64,000 bases of DNA from Microthrixaceae bacterium (GTDB lineage: Bacteria; Actinomycetota; Acidimicrobiia; Acidimicrobiales; Microtrichaceae): assembly GCA_023958095.1 (NCBI GenBank), contig JAMLGJ010000005.1, positions 54,864-118,863 of the forward strand, given 5' to 3'. The notes beneath the pieces are model-generated. The model saw nothing but the letters and a program-made list of their open reading frames with translations. It had not been told where the DNA came from and searched no databases. Positions 25,896 to 34,611 of the stretch are shown here, in pieces (within the stretch, counting starts at the first letter, position 1; every line of letters begins with the position of its first letter). The translations under genes were made by a program, and so were the position numbers.

Positions 25896-27281
25896 TCAGA
25901 AGATGGTCCCGGGATTCATGATTCCGCGGGGATCGAATGCATCCTTGATGCCGCGCATCAGCTCCACCTTCGCAGGGTCCTCCAGGTGCAGGAAGTGGTC
26001 CCGCTTGGCCAGGCCGATGCCGTGCTCGGCCGAGATCGCCCCACCCATGCCGGCGGCCGCGTCGAACATCTCGGCGAGGATCCGGTCGCAGCGGGCCTCG
26101 TCGCCACCGGTGAAGACCCCGAGGTGGACGTTTCCGTCGCCGGCGTGGCCACATCCGGCGATGAACGCCTCGTACTCCGATGCGATGGCTCCGATGCGTT
26201 CCATGAACCTCGGGACGCTCGCACGCGGCACCACGATGTCGACCACGTCATCGGCGTTGTTGGCCTTGGAGACCCAGAACGCCTGTTCTCGTGCGGTTAT
26301 CAGCTCAGCGGCCGCACCCGGCGGCAGCACGTAGGCGTCCATCGCCCCCAGCTCGGCGAGCTGCATGGCGAGCGCCTCGGTGTCCGCCTCCAGACGGTCC
26401 TCGTGGGTGCTCTCGAGCATCACCACCAGGTATGCCAGCGCGGAGGCCTCGACCTCCTCGGGTACACCCAGCTCGAGTCCGACGTGTGCCTTGGTCGCGG
26501 CCATCGTCATGAGGTCGATGTACTCGAGGATCAGCGGTGACACGCCCGAGTCCAGGATCCGCGGGACCGCGGAGGTGACCTCTTCCAGGCTCGCGAAGGG
26601 AGCGAGCACCGTCGCCTGGTGGGGGAGTCGGGGTTGGAGGCGCAGCGTGATCTCGGTGACCAGGCCGAGTGTGCCCTCGCTGCCGACCACGAGCTGTGTC
26701 AGGTCGTACCCGGAGCTCGACTTCACGAACTTCCCACCGGTGCGGATGACCCGCCCACCGGCGAGAACCACCTCGAGGCCGAGGACGTGGTGGCGGGTCA
26801 CTCCGTACTTGACCGCACGCATGCCGCCGGCGTTGGTGTTGATGTTGCCGCCCAGGCTGGCCGAGTACTCACCCGGGTACACCGGGTACACCAACCCGTG
26901 ACGTTGCAGCTCCTGGTCGAGCTCGTTCAGCCGGATCCCGGGTTGCACCACCGCCACGTGGTTGTCGGTGTCGATCTCGAGGATCGAGTTCATCTCCTCG
27001 AAGCTCACCACGACCGTCTCCGGCGTGGGCACCACCGCCCCCGACAGGCCCGTGCCCGCACCGCGCCCGGTCACCGGAATCCCGTGGGCGTCACAGACCT
27101 CCAGCAGCGTCGACACCTCCGCGGTGTCGACCGGGACGAGCACCGCGGCAGGAACCGTGTGTGCAACGGTCAGGGACTCGTCGCCGCGGTAGTCGTCCGC
27201 GGCGTCCGCTCCACTGAGCAACCGAGCGGAGCCGGCCGCCGCCGGTAGCGCCTCTGTCAGCAGTTCGAGTGTGCCGGCCAT
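25896..27281 (-). CDS. FAD-linked 2-hydroxyacid dehydrogenase, GlcD type
   Basis: The 461-residue flavoprotein has an N-terminal FAD-binding (PCMH-type) domain with PVTGRGAGTGLSGAV and YPGEYSASLGGNINTNAGG, KYGVTRHHVLGLEVVL, and SGYDLTQLVVGSEGTLGLVTE. Its C-terminal FAD-oxidase domain contains CGHAGDGNVHLGVFTG, SAEHGIGLAKRD and NPGTIF. This matches glycolate oxidase subunit GlcD and D-lactate dehydrogenases, oxidising a 2-hydroxyacid to the 2-oxoacid. GlcE and GlcF subunits are absent from the neighbourhood, so it may act alone. It precedes the ThDP enzyme, which could use the 2-oxoacid product; that link is inference. Confidence 0.9.
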   Translation of the reverse strand: MAGTLELLTEALPAAAGSARLLSGADAADDYRGDESLTVAHTVPAAVLVPVDTAEVSTLLEVCDAHGIPVTGRGAGTGLSGAVVPTPETVVVSFEEMNSILEIDTDNHVAVVQPGIRLNELDQELQRHGLVYPVYPGEYSASLGGNINTNAGGMRAVKYGVTRHHVLGLEVVLAGGRVIRTGGKFVKSSSGYDLTQLVVGSEGTLGLVTEITLRLQPRLPHQATVLAPFASLEEVTSAVPRILDSGVSPLILEYIDLMTMAATKAHVGLELGVPEEVEASALAYLVVMLESTHEDRLEADTEALAMQLAELGAMDAYVLPPGAAAELITAREQAFWVSKANNADDVVDIVVPRASVPRFMERIGAIASEYEAFIAGCGHAGDGNVHLGVFTGGDEARCDRILAEMFDAAAGMGGAISAEHGIGLAKRDHFLHLEDPAKVELMRGIKDAFDPRGIMNPGTIF

Positions 27282-27426
27282 CGCCTCGGTCCCCCGTGTC
27301 CTCGATCAACTCTGCCCGCCCGGTCAACCCGGGAATCGGGCCGGTTGCGAATGGTACCGGCCCGTCGGGAGCCGGGGAGTCACCGTCACCGCGGGGCGCC
27401 TGACGGGGACACGGGTGGGGCTGTGT

Positions 27427-27432
27427 GATACT
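27427..27432 (+). promoter_or_regulatory. -10 box GATACT, leaderless promoter
   Basis: GATACT is six bases before the GTG at 27439, with no ribosome binding site between. Confidence 0.4.
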
Positions 27433-27438
27433 GCCCCG

Positions 27439-28026
27439 GTGCAGGGATGGCCCAACTTCCAGGTGCACCCACTGGCGTTCTCCGAGCCCGAATGTGCCCG
27501 CATACTCTCGATCGGACACGACGCAGTAGTGGCGGGGGCCGAGGAAGCCGGAATCGAGGGTGTGGAGGACCCCGGGGCCCTGCGCCGCACACAGGTTGCA
27601 TGGATTCCCCGCGAACCGGCCACCGAGTGGCTGTACGAACGACTCGAGGCACTCGGACGCGGTGCGAACGAAGCCTGGGGACTCGATCTCGACGGAATCG
27701 ACGAGGAACTCCAGTTCACGCTCTATGAAGGACCCGGTGCCCACTACACCTGGCACCACGACGGCCTGGAAGTGGGGGTCGCCGACCGCAAGGTGTCGGT
27801 CGTGGTCCAGCTCGACGATCCACAGCTGTACCGGGGAGCGGACCTCGAGTTCCTCGAGGTGGCGACCGACTACGACCCGGCCGAGCGCGAGGCCTACCTC
27901 GACCAGGTCCGTGCCCGGGGCACCGCTGTGAGCTTCTGCTCGTTCGAGTACCACCGCGTCACCCGTCTCGTGAGCGGCAGGCGCAGGTCGCTGGTCGCAT
28001 GGCTCTCGGGACCACCCCTGCGCTGA
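27439..28026 (+). CDS. 2-oxoglutarate/Fe(II)-dependent oxygenase, prolyl 4-hydroxylase-like
   Basis: The 195-residue protein is a compact double-stranded beta-helix oxygenase. The iron triad appears as WHHDG (His-x-Asp) and FEYHRV, with the 2-oxoglutarate-binding Arg in RRRSLVAWLSG. VVVQLDDPQLYRGADLEFL is the characteristic core strand block of PKHD-type hydroxylases. It probably hydroxylates a protein or small molecule using O2 and 2-oxoglutarate. The GTG start at 27439 is fixed by a leaderless -10 box; a longer in-frame reading upstream has no support. Stand-alone gene; substrate unknown. Confidence 0.85.
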   Translation: MQGWPNFQVHPLAFSEPECARILSIGHDAVVAGAEEAGIEGVEDPGALRRTQVAWIPREPATEWLYERLEALGRGANEAWGLDLDGIDEELQFTLYEGPGAHYTWHHDGLEVGVADRKVSVVVQLDDPQLYRGADLEFLEVATDYDPAEREAYLDQVRARGTAVSFCSFEYHRVTRLVSGRRRSLVAWLSGPPLR

Positions 28027-28050
28027 AGGGGCCTTCGGAGGGCCGCATCC

Positions 28051-29466
28051 TCAGGTGGCCACCCGCCCGAGGTCGCGGACCACGGGGTTGACCGACAGGG
28101 ATGCGGGCAGGGTCCACCCATGTCCACCGGTGACGCTCGTGGTGGTCTGCACGGTGAGGCCTCCCGGGCCCCGCCAGGTCCGCACGAGGGTCTCCTCGTC
28201 TCGACCGTCCACTTCCTGGTCGGCGGCCCCGAGCGCGTCGGCCCAGGCCGTGCCGACCTCCTCCAGGGCGGTACCGGTGTCGACCGTGGGATCGTCGGTC
28301 GCGCCGACGACGCTCACAGTCACCGCTGGATCCGGCTCGCAGCCCGGTTCGCTCCAACCCGCCACCATCGACACGGTGGAGAGGAGCTCGGGCACCGAGC
28401 AGGTGAGCCGGCCCGCCAGCGATCCGCCCGCCCCGAAGCCCACCACGGAAACCCGGTTCACGTCCACGCAGTGCGATTCGAGTACCGCGGCCAGCAGTTC
28501 GGCGAGCGCTTCGGGCCCCACATCGGCCGAGGTGGGATCCACGAGCAGGTGGATGCTCCCCTCGGTGATCGCCACCAGGGAGCTGTCCGCGCCCAACCGG
28601 GCCGCGGGCAGGCCCGGTTCGCCGATCAGCACCACCATCGGCACCGGGGATCCCGTCTCCGGGTCATCGAGCGCATAGGTGCCCGCCGGGGTGGCGGCGG
28701 ACCCGAACTCGCCGAGCGCAGCGACCGGGCGCGACCCGCCCTCGTTGCAGCCCCGGGAGGCACCCACGGGCACGTCGGGGCCGAAGCGGACATGGTCGGT
28801 CGGGGACCGGGGTCCGGCGGCGGCGTCGTCGGTGCCGGGCTGCTCCGTCGCCTCCGGTGCCTGCACTCCCGCTGCGGATCCGGGTTCCAGCTCCGGGCGC
28901 TCACCGCTGCGCGTCCCGAACCACAACAGCGCACCCAGCGCGCACGCCGCGGCGACCGCCCAGAGAACGCCCGGCCGTCGCCGCTGTGGTTCGGCTCCCG
29001 ACCCGCTCAGGGCGGGATCCCCGAGTGAGAGCCACTGGTCTTCGGTCGCGGGGCGGAAGTCCCCGATCAACTCGCGGACCTGCTCGGAGGTGATGTCCAT
29101 GTCGCCCGCCACGACCTCCTCGGGGTAGCCCGCGAGGTGGACCAGTGCCGCTGCCACCCGCGACTGCGGGGAGGCCTCGGAGAAGAGGGTGCGCAGACGC
29201 TCCCGCTCCGAGGCACGTCGCACCTCACCCGGCCCGGCGCTCCCGGAGCCGGCAGCGGCCAGCGAGGCGTCCACGGCGCGCGATGCGAGGGCAGCGAGGC
29301 CTTCCCGCGGTCCGGGCTCGCCCCCCGCGTCGCCACGCTCCCCGAGCCTCTCCGCGGCCTTCGCGGCCACCTCGGCTGCCAGTTCCGCGTCCCCCAGGAG
29401 CCGGAAGCTGATCGCGTACGCGTTGGCGAAGGCCGGGCCACGAGGCGTTGTCTCCTCAGTCGCCAC
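28051..29466 (-). CDS. Membrane fusion of a sigma-factor-like region and a degenerate PHB-depolymerase-like esterase domain
   Basis: The 471-residue protein has three parts. Residues 10-140 are helical and resemble an ECF sigma factor: AYAISFRLLGDAELAAEVA recalls region 2, and ERLRTLFSEASPQSRVAAALVHLAGYPEEVVA...ITSEQVRELI recalls region 4. A single TM helix follows (about 166-184, LWAVAAACALGALLWF). The outer part (about 225-471) resembles LpqC-like PHB-depolymerase esterases: CVDVNRVSVVGFGAGGSLAG at the nucleophile elbow and TGGHGWTLP for the usual C-terminal His. At the elbow the expected GxSxG is GFGAG, so the Ser nucleophile is Gly345 and hydrolysis is unlikely. The -10 box TAGCTT six bases before the GTG at 29466 sets the start. 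It lies divergent from the LCP gene. It may be a membrane-tethered sensor or regulator; no known family combines these parts to my knowledge. Confidence 0.6.
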   Translation of the reverse strand: MATEETTPRGPAFANAYAISFRLLGDAELAAEVAAKAAERLGERGDAGGEPGPREGLAALASRAVDASLAAAGSGSAGPGEVRRASERERLRTLFSEASPQSRVAAALVHLAGYPEEVVAGDMDITSEQVRELIGDFRPATEDQWLSLGDPALSGSGAEPQRRRPGVLWAVAAACALGALLWFGTRSGERPELEPGSAAGVQAPEATEQPGTDDAAAGPRSPTDHVRFGPDVPVGASRGCNEGGSRPVAALGEFGSAATPAGTYALDDPETGSPVPMVVLIGEPGLPAARLGADSSLVAITEGSIHLLVDPTSADVGPEALAELLAAVLESHCVDVNRVSVVGFGAGGSLAGRLTCSVPELLSTVSMVAGWSEPGCEPDPAVTVSVVGATDDPTVDTGTALEEVGTAWADALGAADQEVDGRDEETLVRTWRGPGGLTVQTTTSVTGGHGWTLPASLSVNPVVRDLGRVAT

Positions 29467-29472
29467 CGTCAC

Positions 29473-29478
29473 AAGCTA
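29473..29478 (-). promoter_or_regulatory. -10 box TAGCTT, leaderless promoter
   Basis: On the minus strand TAGCTT is followed by six bases and the GTG at 29466, which favours this start over the GTG two codons upstream (29472). Confidence 0.4.
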
Positions 29479-29556
29479 CCGGCGGCGCAGCACCGTTCAG
29501 GGACCACCTGCGCGCGGTGTGCCGGTCGTGGTCGCTGCCGGTGCAACACTTGTGCG

Positions 29557-30723
29557 GTGCCGAGTGAGGGAAGCGGACAAGGACCCGGGCAGCCCGGCCC
29601 ACAGGGCCCGGGCAGGCAGTGGCATGTCCCAGCACCGGGTTCCGGTGCCGAGGGGCAGACCGGCGCCACACCGGGCGACCCTGCACCCGAGCGACCGGCG
29701 CCGCTCCCCGGGCCACCCCCTTCGCCGCCACGTCCCGCCGTTGCCCCGCAGCGCCCCGCCCCACCGGCGGCCCCTCCCGGCGGCGTGCAACCGCCGAGGC
29801 GCCGCCGCTGGCGCAGGATCCTGCTCGGAACCCTCGCAGTGGTCGTCGTGCTGGCCGTGGCCTACCTCGGGTGGCTGTGGTCGTCCTACCGGAGCATCGA
29901 CCGCGTGGACCTGGCCGACGTGCTCGACGAACCGACCGGGCCCGACACCAACTACCTGCTGGTCGGATCCGACTCACGCGAGAACCTGGATCCCGAGGCG
30001 CCCGATGCCGCCGAGCCGAGCGTGACCGGCGAGCGCGCCGACACGATCATCCTGTTGAGGGTCGGACCCGACGGGGCCCTGATGATGTCGATACCGCGCG
30101 ATCTGTGGGTCACCGACCCCGCGGACGGGACCGAGGGACGGATCAACGGCACCTTCAACGACGGGCCCGGCAACCTCGTGGCTGCGGTGAAGCAGAACCT
30201 CTCGGTGCCGGTGCACCACTACGCCCAGGTGGACTTCGCGTCCTTCTCGGGACTGATCGATTCGGTGGGGGGGATAACCATCGACTTCCCGCATCCCGCG
30301 TTCGACACCGGTTCGGGCCTCGTTGTCGACAGCAGCGGTCCGGTGACCCTCGACGGCCCCCAGGCCCTCGCGTACGTGCGCGCCCGCAACTACACCGAGG
30401 TCATCGACGGTGCGGAGGTCAAGGACCCGACCGCCGACCTGGGTCGCCAGGCCCGCCAGAGGGAGTTCCTGGTCACGGCCCTGGGGGAGGTTGCCTCCGA
30501 GCGCAACCCGATCGCCCTCGGCAGGGCCGCCTCGTCGCTCTCGTCGGGGCTCACCGTGGACGACCGTCTCGGCTTCCTCGGTGCTCTCTCGCTCGCCCGA
30601 CAGCTGGGCGGCGCCACACCGGAGACCGTCGAACTGCCCACCAGGGGTGCCCGGATCGGAAGCGCGTCGGTCCTCCTGCTCGAGGAGCCGGAGGCGGAGT
30701 CGGTGCTCGCCCGCTTCAGGTAG
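29557..30723 (+). CDS. LytR-CpsA-Psr (LCP) family protein
   Basis: The 388-residue protein has an unusually long Pro/Gly-rich cytoplasmic tail (about 1-80), an RRRRWRR stop-transfer sequence, one TM helix (about 88-108) and an extracytoplasmic LCP domain: NYLLVGSDSRE, ADTIILLRV, LMMSIPRDLWV, RINGTFNDG, DFASFSGLIDSVGGITI and QALAYVRARN. LCP enzymes transfer undecaprenyl-linked glycopolymers to peptidoglycan, releasing the lipid phosphate; the conserved Asp and Arg residues of the pyrophosphate pocket are present. Given the glycan genes at 43.8-63.8 kb it could attach the polymer they make. It lacks the C-terminal LytR_C domain found in some relatives. Confidence 0.92.
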   Translation: MPSEGSGQGPGQPGPQGPGRQWHVPAPGSGAEGQTGATPGDPAPERPAPLPGPPPSPPRPAVAPQRPAPPAAPPGGVQPPRRRRWRRILLGTLAVVVVLAVAYLGWLWSSYRSIDRVDLADVLDEPTGPDTNYLLVGSDSRENLDPEAPDAAEPSVTGERADTIILLRVGPDGALMMSIPRDLWVTDPADGTEGRINGTFNDGPGNLVAAVKQNLSVPVHHYAQVDFASFSGLIDSVGGITIDFPHPAFDTGSGLVVDSSGPVTLDGPQALAYVRARNYTEVIDGAEVKDPTADLGRQARQREFLVTALGEVASERNPIALGRAASSLSSGLTVDDRLGFLGALSLARQLGGATPETVELPTRGARIGSASVLLLEEPEAESVLARFR

Positions 30724-30746
30724 CACGCCGCCGCTGCACGCCCCAC

Positions 30747-30769
30747 TAGCGTGGGCCGCCGACGAAAGG
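30747..30769 (+). promoter_or_regulatory. -10 box TAGCGT and ribosome binding site of the cyclophilin gene
   Basis: TAGCGT (30747-30752) lies 23 bases before the ATG, and GAAAGGA (30763-30769) six bases before it. This gene is therefore conventionally leadered, a useful contrast to the leaderless genes nearby. Confidence 0.45.
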
Positions 30770-30775
30770 ACCTAC

Positions 30776-31333
30776 ATGGCCCCCGATTGCCCACCGACCG
30801 ATGGTTCTGCCGAACAGCAACGGCGTTTCGATGCCGAGATGCCGATGTGCATCGACCCCGAGAAGCAGTACCAGGCGACCATCGAGACCAACCACGGCAC
30901 TATGCAGGCGTTCCTGTACCCCCAGCGTGCACCCCGAACCGTGAACAACTTCGTGTGCCTGGCACGCCACAAGTACTACGACGGCCTCACCTTCCACCGG
31001 ATCATCCGCGACTTCATGATCCAGGGTGGTTGCCCGGAGGGAAGCGGACGCGGCAACCCCGGCTACCGCTTCGCCGATGAGCTCCCCAACCCCGGGGAGT
31101 ACGAGATCGGCTCGCTCGCGATGGCCAACGCCGGGCCGGACACCAACGGCAGCCAGTTCTTCATAGTCTCGGGCCCCCACGGGGTCGGCCTGCCGCCCCA
31201 GTACTCGCTCTTCGGCAAGCTGATCGACGGCCTCGACGTTCTGGACACCCTCCAGAAGGTCCAGACCGGCGCACAGGACCGGCCAACGGAGCCAGTCGTC
31301 ATCGAGAAGGTGACGATCACCGAGTCGGACTGA
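30776..31333 (+). CDS. Peptidyl-prolyl cis-trans isomerase, cyclophilin type
   Basis: The 185-residue protein is a single cyclophilin domain with a short N-terminal extension (about 28 residues). TFHRIIRDFMIQGGCPEGSG carries the catalytic Arg and the FMIQGG block; GSLAMANAGPDTNGSQFFIVSG and YSLFGKLIDGLDVLDTL complete the site. It catalyses prolyl isomerisation during protein folding. No signal peptide is visible, so it is probably cytoplasmic. It lies between the LCP gene and the UbiB-type kinase gene; the next gene starts eight bases after its stop, suggesting an operon. Confidence 0.95.
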   Translation: MAPDCPPTDGSAEQQRRFDAEMPMCIDPEKQYQATIETNHGTMQAFLYPQRAPRTVNNFVCLARHKYYDGLTFHRIIRDFMIQGGCPEGSGRGNPGYRFADELPNPGEYEIGSLAMANAGPDTNGSQFFIVSGPHGVGLPPQYSLFGKLIDGLDVLDTLQKVQTGAQDRPTEPVVIEKVTITESD

Positions 31334-31341
31334 ACCCGGGC

Positions 31342-32871
31342 GTGCGGGCGCGTACGGCACTGCTCGTAGTGGGCGCCGCCACCGCAGGCGCCCTGACGGT
31401 GGCGGCGCTGCTCGAGCGGGTCGGACGCTCCGGCACGGTCGCCGACGGGCGAGCACCGTCGCTCACGACCTCGAGGGCCGGACGCACCGGCACGGTCGCC
31501 GGCATGACCGCTCGAGCGGGCGCCGACTACGCGGCCACACGGGCCCGCGGTGCGCTCGCGTCGCCACAGCGGCGTGCCGAGCTGCAGGCGGCCTTCGAGC
31601 TGCGCACCGCCGAGCAGGTGGCAGAGAGGCTCGGACACATGAAGGGTGCCCTGATGAAGCTCGGCCAGATGGCGAGCTACCTCGACCAGGGTCTTCCCGA
31701 ACCGGTGCGCGAGGCCCTGGCGGACCTCCAGTCCGACGCCCCACCCATGAGCGCGGAGCTCGCGGCATCGGTCGTGAGCGAGGAGCTGGGCGATGATCCG
31801 GCGACCGTCTTCGCCTCCTGGGAGGAGGTGCCCATCGCGTCGGCCTCCATCGGCCAGGTCCACCGGGCGGTCACCATGGACGGACGGGAAGTCGCGGTGA
31901 AGGTGCAGTACCCGGGCGTCGCGGAGGCGATCTCGGCGGACCTCTCCAACACCGACAGCCTGTTCGCGATGCTCGGGATGCTCTTCCCCGGCCTGGATCC
32001 CGAACCCATCGTCGAGGAGCTGAGCGAGCGGGTCCTCGAGGAACTCGACTACCGCCGGGAGGCGTCCAACCAGTCCCTGTTCGCCGCCGCATATGACGGG
32101 CATCCCTACATACACGTGCCCGCGGTCCTGCACGACTTGTCCTCCGCACGTGTGCTCACCACCGAACTGGCCTCCGGGGCACGCTTCGCGGAGGTGCTCC
32201 ACTGGCCCGACGGGGAACGCCAGCTGGCCGCGGAGACCATCTACCGCTTCGTGTTCGGCTCGATCTACGAGCTCGGTGCGTTCAACGGCGATCCCCATCC
32301 CGGCAACTACCTGTTCCGGCCCGGGGGCGAGGTCACGTTCCTCGACTTCGGGCTCTGCAAGCGCTTCCGGCCCGAGGAGCTCGCACAGTTCGAGGCGATG
32401 ATCACCACCCTCGTGCTGCAGCGGGACCCGCGGGCGTTCAAGGACCTGATCGAGCAGATCGGCATCCTGCCCCCCGGCAGCCCCTTCAGCGACCGCCAGA
32501 TCCTCGAGTACTTCGGACACTTCTACGACTTCGTCATGGAGGACGAGGTGCGCGAGATGACCCCGGAGTACTCCTCGGAGTCGGTACGCCGCTTCTTCGA
32601 CCTTTCCGGCGAGCACAAGGCGATCATGAAGGCCGCCAACCTCCCGCCCTCGATGGTGATCATCCAACGCATCAACCTGGGCCTCTACGCTCTCTTCGGC
32701 GACCTGGGGGCAAGCAACAACTGGCGCCGGCTGGCCGAGGAGACCTGGCCCTTCGTGGAGGCTGACGTGGCCACGCCGATGGGGGAGCGGATCGCGCAGT
32801 GGGAGGCGCGGCGGGGTGACCCCGCGGGGTCACTCCACGAGGCGGACCGGACTGCCCAGGATCGAAGCTGA
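31342..32871 (+). CDS. ABC1/UbiB family atypical kinase
   Basis: The 509-residue protein starts with a TM helix (about residues 5-25) and contains the UbiB hallmarks: K106-L-G-Q in the KxGQ loop that covers the active site, ASIGQVHRA replacing the usual P-loop with the Ala-rich form, VAVKVQYPGV, NGDPHPGNYLF for the catalytic loop and VTFLDFGLCK for the DFG-like metal site. Members act as ATPases that help quinone or lipid-precursor metabolism rather than as protein kinases. No menaquinone genes adjoin it. The GTG start lies eight bases after the cyclophilin stop. Its 3' end overlaps the convergent TadG-like gene by 42 bases. Confidence 0.92.
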   Translation: MRARTALLVVGAATAGALTVAALLERVGRSGTVADGRAPSLTTSRAGRTGTVAGMTARAGADYAATRARGALASPQRRAELQAAFELRTAEQVAERLGHMKGALMKLGQMASYLDQGLPEPVREALADLQSDAPPMSAELAASVVSEELGDDPATVFASWEEVPIASASIGQVHRAVTMDGREVAVKVQYPGVAEAISADLSNTDSLFAMLGMLFPGLDPEPIVEELSERVLEELDYRREASNQSLFAAAYDGHPYIHVPAVLHDLSSARVLTTELASGARFAEVLHWPDGERQLAAETIYRFVFGSIYELGAFNGDPHPGNYLFRPGGEVTFLDFGLCKRFRPEELAQFEAMITTLVLQRDPRAFKDLIEQIGILPPGSPFSDRQILEYFGHFYDFVMEDEVREMTPEYSSESVRRFFDLSGEHKAIMKAANLPPSMVIIQRINLGLYALFGDLGASNNWRRLAEETWPFVEADVATPMGERIAQWEARRGDPAGSLHEADRTAQDRS

Positions 32872-34611
32872 CCAGGTCGTGGTGTCCTGCACCCCACCTG
32901 GGAAGTCAGCCATCACCTTGGTCCAGCAACCCGAGTTCAGGTGGTCGTCGCAGTCGTAGTCGTCCGGGATCGGGATGTCGACCTCCACGATGCGGCCGTT
33001 GAACCCCTTGCCACTCGAGACGTTGTTGAGACGGCAGTCGCCGCTCACGTTCAGGGATCCACCGTCGTCACGGCTGAACGAACAGCCGGAGAACCCCGAG
33101 GGGCTCTCGTCCGGTGCCAGGATCCGCAGCGTGCCCGCCTGGGAGGCATCCCCCATGTCGAACAGGTTCACGCGCAGGGTGCGTCCGGCATCCGCCGGAA
33201 GTATCCGGGCCAGGTGGAACGTCGTGTCGGCCCCATCGGCGTTGGCGTAGACGGGCAGCTTGGTCCGGGCGTTGATCGTCACGTGGGTGCCGTCCAGGTT
33301 CCAGATGCCACCGGGACCGAACCCCGCCCGCAGTGAGAGCCGGTTGTGGCCGCCGTCGTTGACGCTCGCGTCGTAGTCGAGCGGATTCGACTCCGTCACG
33401 TTGGAGCGGACCTGGACGAGGTACTCACCGGTCTGCACCGAGCCCGCGGGGATGACACATATCGTGGCCCAACGCCTGAACGTCTCGGCGAAGGTCCACA
33501 CGCCGTCGCTGTCGCTCTGGACGGCTTCGTGGTCCCAGTTGCCGTCGGAGGGGTGCAGCAGCTCGAATATCCTGTTGCTCGGGGTGCCGTCGTAGGCGGG
33601 CATCGTCTGGGGGCTGCAGTGGGCGTTGTCGACCACGGGGTTGTCGGTCACCGACCACGGGGTCGCATCGGGCTCGCGCACGATGAATGTGGTCTCGGTG
33701 TCCCACTGGCCGTTTATCTTCTGGTCACCGGTGCACCACTGGGTCTTGCCGCCCTCGTAGCGTTCGTCGGCATCGGGGTAGGGGGTGCCGGGCAGTGCAT
33801 CCAGCCACGCCCGCTCACTCGAGTTGGGGAAGTCTCCCTTCTCGCAGTGGTCACCCACGTAGACCATCGCGCCGTCGTAGACCTGCACGATCAGGTCCTT
33901 GCCCGGGTCGACCGACTTCACGTCCATGGTGAAGAAGTAGCCGTCGAACGCATAGTCGTCGTTGTCGATGCCGGAGTTGGCGGTGCCCGAGCACCGCGCC
34001 ACGCTGGTCGGGCACTCCTTGGCCGCGTAGCGGTCCCCGGAGATCTTGGTGGAGTCCGGACCGGCGATGTTGAGCCAGAACTGCGAGCCCACGTCGCCGG
34101 TCTCGGGGTCGTCACCGATCTTGTTCTCGGGTGAGCCCATGGCGATCGGCACCTCGAACTCACCCACCGCGTCGCGGGTGAGCGTCTGGGTGTCGAGTCC
34201 GACCAGCGACAGGAAGTAGTTGTCGACCTCGATGGTGGCCTCGACCCGCAGCTGGTACGGGTTGGGCATCTGCTCCACGAACACCGACGCGTTGGTGTCC
34301 CCGCCCAGGATGCCGTCGTTGAAGCCGTTGCGGGCGGTCTCCGAGCGCGCCTTGACCTTCGCCTCGGGGACGTCGCCGGGAAGGAACACCGCGCCCGCGT
34401 GCGCCCCCGCGTCGACTGCCCGTTGCAGCTTCGTGGACTGGAGCCACCAGTTGCCCAGGTCGACCGCGAAGCCCGCGACGGCGAGGAGCATGAAGAGCAT
34501 CAGGGAGATCCAGACCAGCACGAACCCGCGTTCGGAACGCTCGGTCTCCTCGGACGCCCGCCCACGGGCGACGTCCCCCGGTTCGGCCCCGAGGCACACC
34601 GGGCGCTTCAT
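32830..34611 (-). CDS. TadG-like pilus-associated protein with large exported region
   Basis: The 593-residue protein has one N-terminal membrane anchor (GFVLVWISLMLFMLLAVAGFAVDLGNWW, about residues 29-56) followed by AVDAGAHAGA, the layout of TadG-type pseudopilin-like proteins and the Flp/Tad_N domain. The remaining ~500 residues are predicted extracytoplasmic, beta-rich and contain about ten cysteines, which could form disulfides. No von Willebrand A domain motif (DxSxS) is evident, unlike many TadGs. The ATG at 34611 overlaps the stop of the TadE-like gene by one base (TGATG). No Tad ATPase, secretin or prepilin peptidase is in the window, so the machine must be encoded elsewhere. Confidence 0.75.
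   Translation of the reverse strand: MKRPVCLGAEPGDVARGRASEETERSERGFVLVWISLMLFMLLAVAGFAVDLGNWWLQSTKLQRAVDAGAHAGAVFLPGDVPEAKVKARSETARNGFNDGILGGDTNASVFVEQMPNPYQLRVEATIEVDNYFLSLVGLDTQTLTRDAVGEFEVPIAMGSPENKIGDDPETGDVGSQFWLNIAGPDSTKISGDRYAAKECPTSVARCSGTANSGIDNDDYAFDGYFFTMDVKSVDPGKDLIVQVYDGAMVYVGDHCEKGDFPNSSERAWLDALPGTPYPDADERYEGGKTQWCTGDQKINGQWDTETTFIVREPDATPWSVTDNPVVDNAHCSPQTMPAYDGTPSNRIFELLHPSDGNWDHEAVQSDSDGVWTFAETFRRWATICVIPAGSVQTGEYLVQVRSNVTESNPLDYDASVNDGGHNRLSLRAGFGPGGIWNLDGTHVTINARTKLPVYANADGADTTFHLARILPADAGRTLRVNLFDMGDASQAGTLRILAPDESPSGFSGCSFSRDDGGSLNVSGDCRLNNVSSGKGFNGRIVEVDIPIPDDYDCDDHLNSGCWTKVMADFPGGVQDTTTWSASILGSPVRLVE

Noticed and set aside
28027..28050. Possible terminator hairpin (GGCC near CTTCGGAGGGCC) between convergent genes
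   Set aside because: The stem is short and imperfect and no T-tract follows.
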